Assembly: GCA_027490725.1 (NCBI GenBank)
Contig: JAIXXN010000033.1
Span: forward strand, 24,926 to 88,925
Length of the DNA: 64,000 bases
Direction: 5' to 3'
Source of the DNA: Oxalobacteraceae bacterium
Lineage (GTDB): Bacteria; Pseudomonadota; Gammaproteobacteria; Burkholderiales; Burkholderiaceae_D
The notes under the pieces were generated by a model, which was given only the letters and a program-made list of their open reading frames with translations, was not told the DNA's origin and did not search any database. This document shows positions 62,369 through 64,000 of this stretch, in pieces. Both the position numbers and the translations under genes were made by a program. Numbering within the stretch: position 1 is the first letter of the stretch; each line of letters opens with the position of its first letter.

Positions 62369-63514
62369 TCAGAAAGAACCGGGTAGCAGAATATTCTTGT
62401 CTACCTGCGCCACATCGCGCAGGCCGCAGAAGGCCATGGTCAGATCCAGCTCGTTGCGGATGATATCCAGACATTTCGTCACGCCCTGCTGACCCATGGC
62501 ACCCAGTCCGTACAGGAAAGGCCGGCCGATGTACACCCCCTTGGCCCCCAGCGCCAGCGCCTTCAGCACATCCTGGCCGGAGCGGATGCCACCGTCCATA
62601 TGCACCTCGATCTGACTGCCCACCGCATCAACGATAGCCGGCAAAGCACCGATCGACGACTGCGCCCCATCGAGCTGGCGCCCGCCATGATTCGACACAA
62701 TCAGCGCATCCGCGCCACTATCCACGGCCAGTCGCGCATCTTCGGCATCCATGATGCCCTTGATAATCAGCTTGCCGCCCCAGCGCTCCTTAATCCACGC
62801 CACATCGCGCCACGACAGACTCAGATCGAACTGCTGGCTAGTCCATGCTGACAGCGACGACATATCCGACACCGAACTTGCATGTCCGACGATATTGCCA
62901 AAGCCACGGCGCGGCGTCTGCAGCATACCCATCACCCAGCGCGGCTTGCTCGCCATATTGATAATGTTCGGCAGCGTCAGGCGCGGTGGCGCCGACAAGC
63001 CGTTGCGCAAATCCTTGTGACGCTGACCGAGTACCTGCAGATCAAGTGTCAGCACTAGCGCCGAACAGCGCGCCGCCTTGGCCCGATCGATCAACCGGTT
63101 AATGAAATCGCGATCCTTCATCACATACAGCTGGAACCAGAAAGGCTGACTAGTATGGGCCGCCACATCTTCGATCGAACAGATGCTCATGGTGGAGAGC
63201 GTAAATGGCACACCGAATTTTTCCGCCGCCTGGGCCGCCAGAATTTCACCATCGGCATGCTGCATGCCGGTCAGGCCAGTCGGCGCCAGCGCCACCGGCA
63301 TCGCCACCGGCAGCCCCACCATCGTGCTACGCAGACTACGGTTTTCCAGATTAACGGCCACCCGCTGGCGGAATCTGATCGATTGAAAATCGCTTTCGTT
63401 GGCGCGGTAAGTCGATTCCGTCCACGACCCCGCATCGGCGTAATCGTAAAACATGCGCGGCACACGGCGCTGCGCCAGCTGGCGCAAATCCTCGATGGTA
63501 GTGATAACAGCCAT
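62369..63514 (-). CDS. FMN-dependent alpha-hydroxyacid dehydrogenase (LldD-like)
   Basis: A 381-residue FMN barrel enzyme of the L-lactate dehydrogenase/glycolate oxidase family. FYDYADAGSWTEST near the N-terminus, the catalytic His in SNHGGRQLDG, and the phosphate-binding DGGIRSGQDVLKALALGAKGVYIGRP are characteristic. L-lactate is the likeliest substrate; mandelate or glycolate are alternatives. GGGGAG precedes the ATG at 63514. It converges on the D-2-hydroxyacid dehydrogenase with a 46-bp gap. Confidence 0.92.
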   Translation of the reverse strand: MAVITTIEDLRQLAQRRVPRMFYDYADAGSWTESTYRANESDFQSIRFRQRVAVNLENRSLRSTMVGLPVAMPVALAPTGLTGMQHADGEILAAQAAEKFGVPFTLSTMSICSIEDVAAHTSQPFWFQLYVMKDRDFINRLIDRAKAARCSALVLTLDLQVLGQRHKDLRNGLSAPPRLTLPNIINMASKPRWVMGMLQTPRRGFGNIVGHASSVSDMSSLSAWTSQQFDLSLSWRDVAWIKERWGGKLIIKGIMDAEDARLAVDSGADALIVSNHGGRQLDGAQSSIGALPAIVDAVGSQIEVHMDGGIRSGQDVLKALALGAKGVYIGRPFLYGLGAMGQQGVTKCLDIIRNELDLTMAFCGLRDVAQVDKNILLPGSF

Positions 63515-63656
63515 GCAAACTCCCCTGCAACGGTGAACCACTGATCATCGGCCATTTCCGCACAAATGCCAAACGAAACGCGCATTGCGCTGCAGCACGT
63601 CTTGCTTCAAACATCGCGCAAGCGATTGCCGGGAGTCGGCTGATTTTTGCAGGGGC

Positions 63657-63691
63657 AAAGAAAAAGGGCCCGAAGCTTGCGCTTCAGGCCC
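63657..63691 (-). terminator. Rho-independent terminator of the first tRNA-Arg
   Basis: On the minus strand a 10-bp stem (63682-63691 with 63666-63675, one G-T pair) and a 6-base loop is followed by a T-rich run corresponding to 63657-63665. It lies 16 bp beyond the tRNA CCA end. Confidence 0.85.
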
Positions 63692-63707
63692 TTTCACTTA
63701 CGAATTT

Positions 63708-63784
63708 TGGTGCGGCTGGCAGGAATTGAACCCACGACCCCTTGGTTCGTAGCCAAGTACTCTATCCAGCTGAGCTACAGCCGC
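63708..63784 (-). tRNA. tRNA-Arg (ACG), first copy
   Basis: A 77-base tRNA with 7-bp acceptor stem (GCGGCTG paired with CAGCCGC), D arm, anticodon loop CTACGAA giving anticodon ACG, T arm with GGTTCAATTCC, discriminator A and genomically encoded CCA. It decodes CGT, and after A-to-I editing CGC and CGA. Confidence 0.96.
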
Positions 63785-63793
63785 GAAGACAGG

Positions 63794-63802
63794 ATTATAA
63801 CA
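63794..63802 (-). promoter_or_regulatory. Extended -10 promoter of the first tRNA-Arg
   Basis: On the minus strand TGTTATAAT is a perfect extended -10 element (TG at 63801-63802, TATAAT at 63794-63799). The 5' end of the tRNA is 10 bp downstream. No good -35 is present. Confidence 0.7.
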
Positions 63803-63874
63803 GCTTTTCCTATCGGATCGAAGCATTCTGCAAGGTAATTTTTCAATTCTCTTCACAGTGCTTACACTAATAGC

Positions 63875-63904
63875 AAAAGGGCCCGAAGTTTGCACTTCAG
63901 GCCC
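63875..63904 (-). terminator. Rho-independent terminator of the second tRNA-Arg
   Basis: A 10-bp stem (63895-63904 with 63879-63888) and 6-base loop followed by a TTTT run at 63875-63878 on the minus strand. It is the duplicate of the terminator at 63657-63691, 213 bp away. Confidence 0.85.
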
Positions 63905-63920
63905 TCTCACTTACGAATTT

Positions 63921-63997
63921 TGGTGCGGCTGGCAGGAATTGAACCCACGACCCCTTGGTTCGTAGCCAAGTACTCTATCCAGCTGAGCTACAGCCGC
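63921..63997 (-). tRNA. tRNA-Arg (ACG), second copy
   Basis: A 77-base tRNA with the same sequence as the first copy, including anticodon ACG and encoded CCA. Only three bases remain beyond it in the window, so its promoter lies outside. The two copies and their terminators form a 213-bp direct tandem duplication. Confidence 0.96.
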
Positions 63998-64000
63998 GAA

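Noticed and set aside
63647..63910. Open frames on both strands across the first tRNA-Arg
   Set aside because: They translate the tRNA and terminator; such frames are a common false call.

Overview
The window looks like chromosomal DNA of a betaproteobacterium, most likely Burkholderiales and close to Oxalobacteraceae. This is inferred from the high but not extreme GC, dense gene packing, an H-NS/MvaT-like protein of the short beta-proteobacterial type, a PEP-CTERM protein, a MexEF-OprN-like pump and a ureDABCEFG-hupE cluster. No species can be named from sequence reading alone. There are no insertion sequences, phage genes or CRISPR arrays, so it is mostly ordinary chromosome.

Layout. 0.1-1.8 kb (minus): a pirin/OsmC pair and a YjdM (PhnA-type) zinc-ribbon protein. 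1.85-14.0 kb (minus): a tightly packed seven-gene unit that is the most unusual part of the window. In transcription order it encodes a very large penicillin-binding-type transpeptidase, a protein with a C-terminal helix-turn-helix, a 193-residue unknown, a divergent SPFH-like protein, a protein built from two Lon-protease-like (S16) domains, a zinc-ribbon/SPFH/coiled-coil protein, and a Ser/Thr kinase with a SUMF1-type domain. 14.2-28.5 kb: mixed housekeeping and accessory genes (two small exported proteins, RNase H-like, CheW, HD hydrolase, Tet-type MFS pump, trpS, DUF1294, EamA exporter, Lon-N-like protein, amidohydrolase, H-NS, psd, and a LysR gene divergent from azoR-pirin). 28.5-36.4 kb: acyltransferase, aspartoacylase-like protein, guanidinium exporter Gdx, DUF1304, an unknown membrane protein, arsR-nemA, a secreted metallo-beta-lactamase-fold protein and a PlsC-like acyltransferase.

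36.4-42.2 kb (minus) is a complete urease operon ureD-A-B-C-E-F-G plus a HupE/UreJ nickel-permease candidate, with a good sigma-54 promoter match right at ureD. 42.4-51.9 kb (minus): a DUF885 peptidase, a sensor kinase next to a REC-PAS-GGDEF-EAL regulator, a SulP transporter and a degenerate GGDEF protein. 52.2-52.9 kb: a PEP-CTERM exported protein. 53.2-60.3 kb (minus): an RND efflux operon led by a 65-residue membrane peptide and a hydrolase-fold protein that has lost its nucleophile, divergent from a LysR gene that overlaps a D-2-hydroxyacid dehydrogenase. The right end holds an FMN-dependent alpha-hydroxyacid dehydrogenase and two tandem tRNA-Arg(ACG) genes, each with its own terminator.

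Transcripts: most genes lie in short co-oriented runs with 4-base ATGA or TAATG overlaps, which indicates translational coupling. Several genes end inside or beside short tandem repeats of 10-14 bp.
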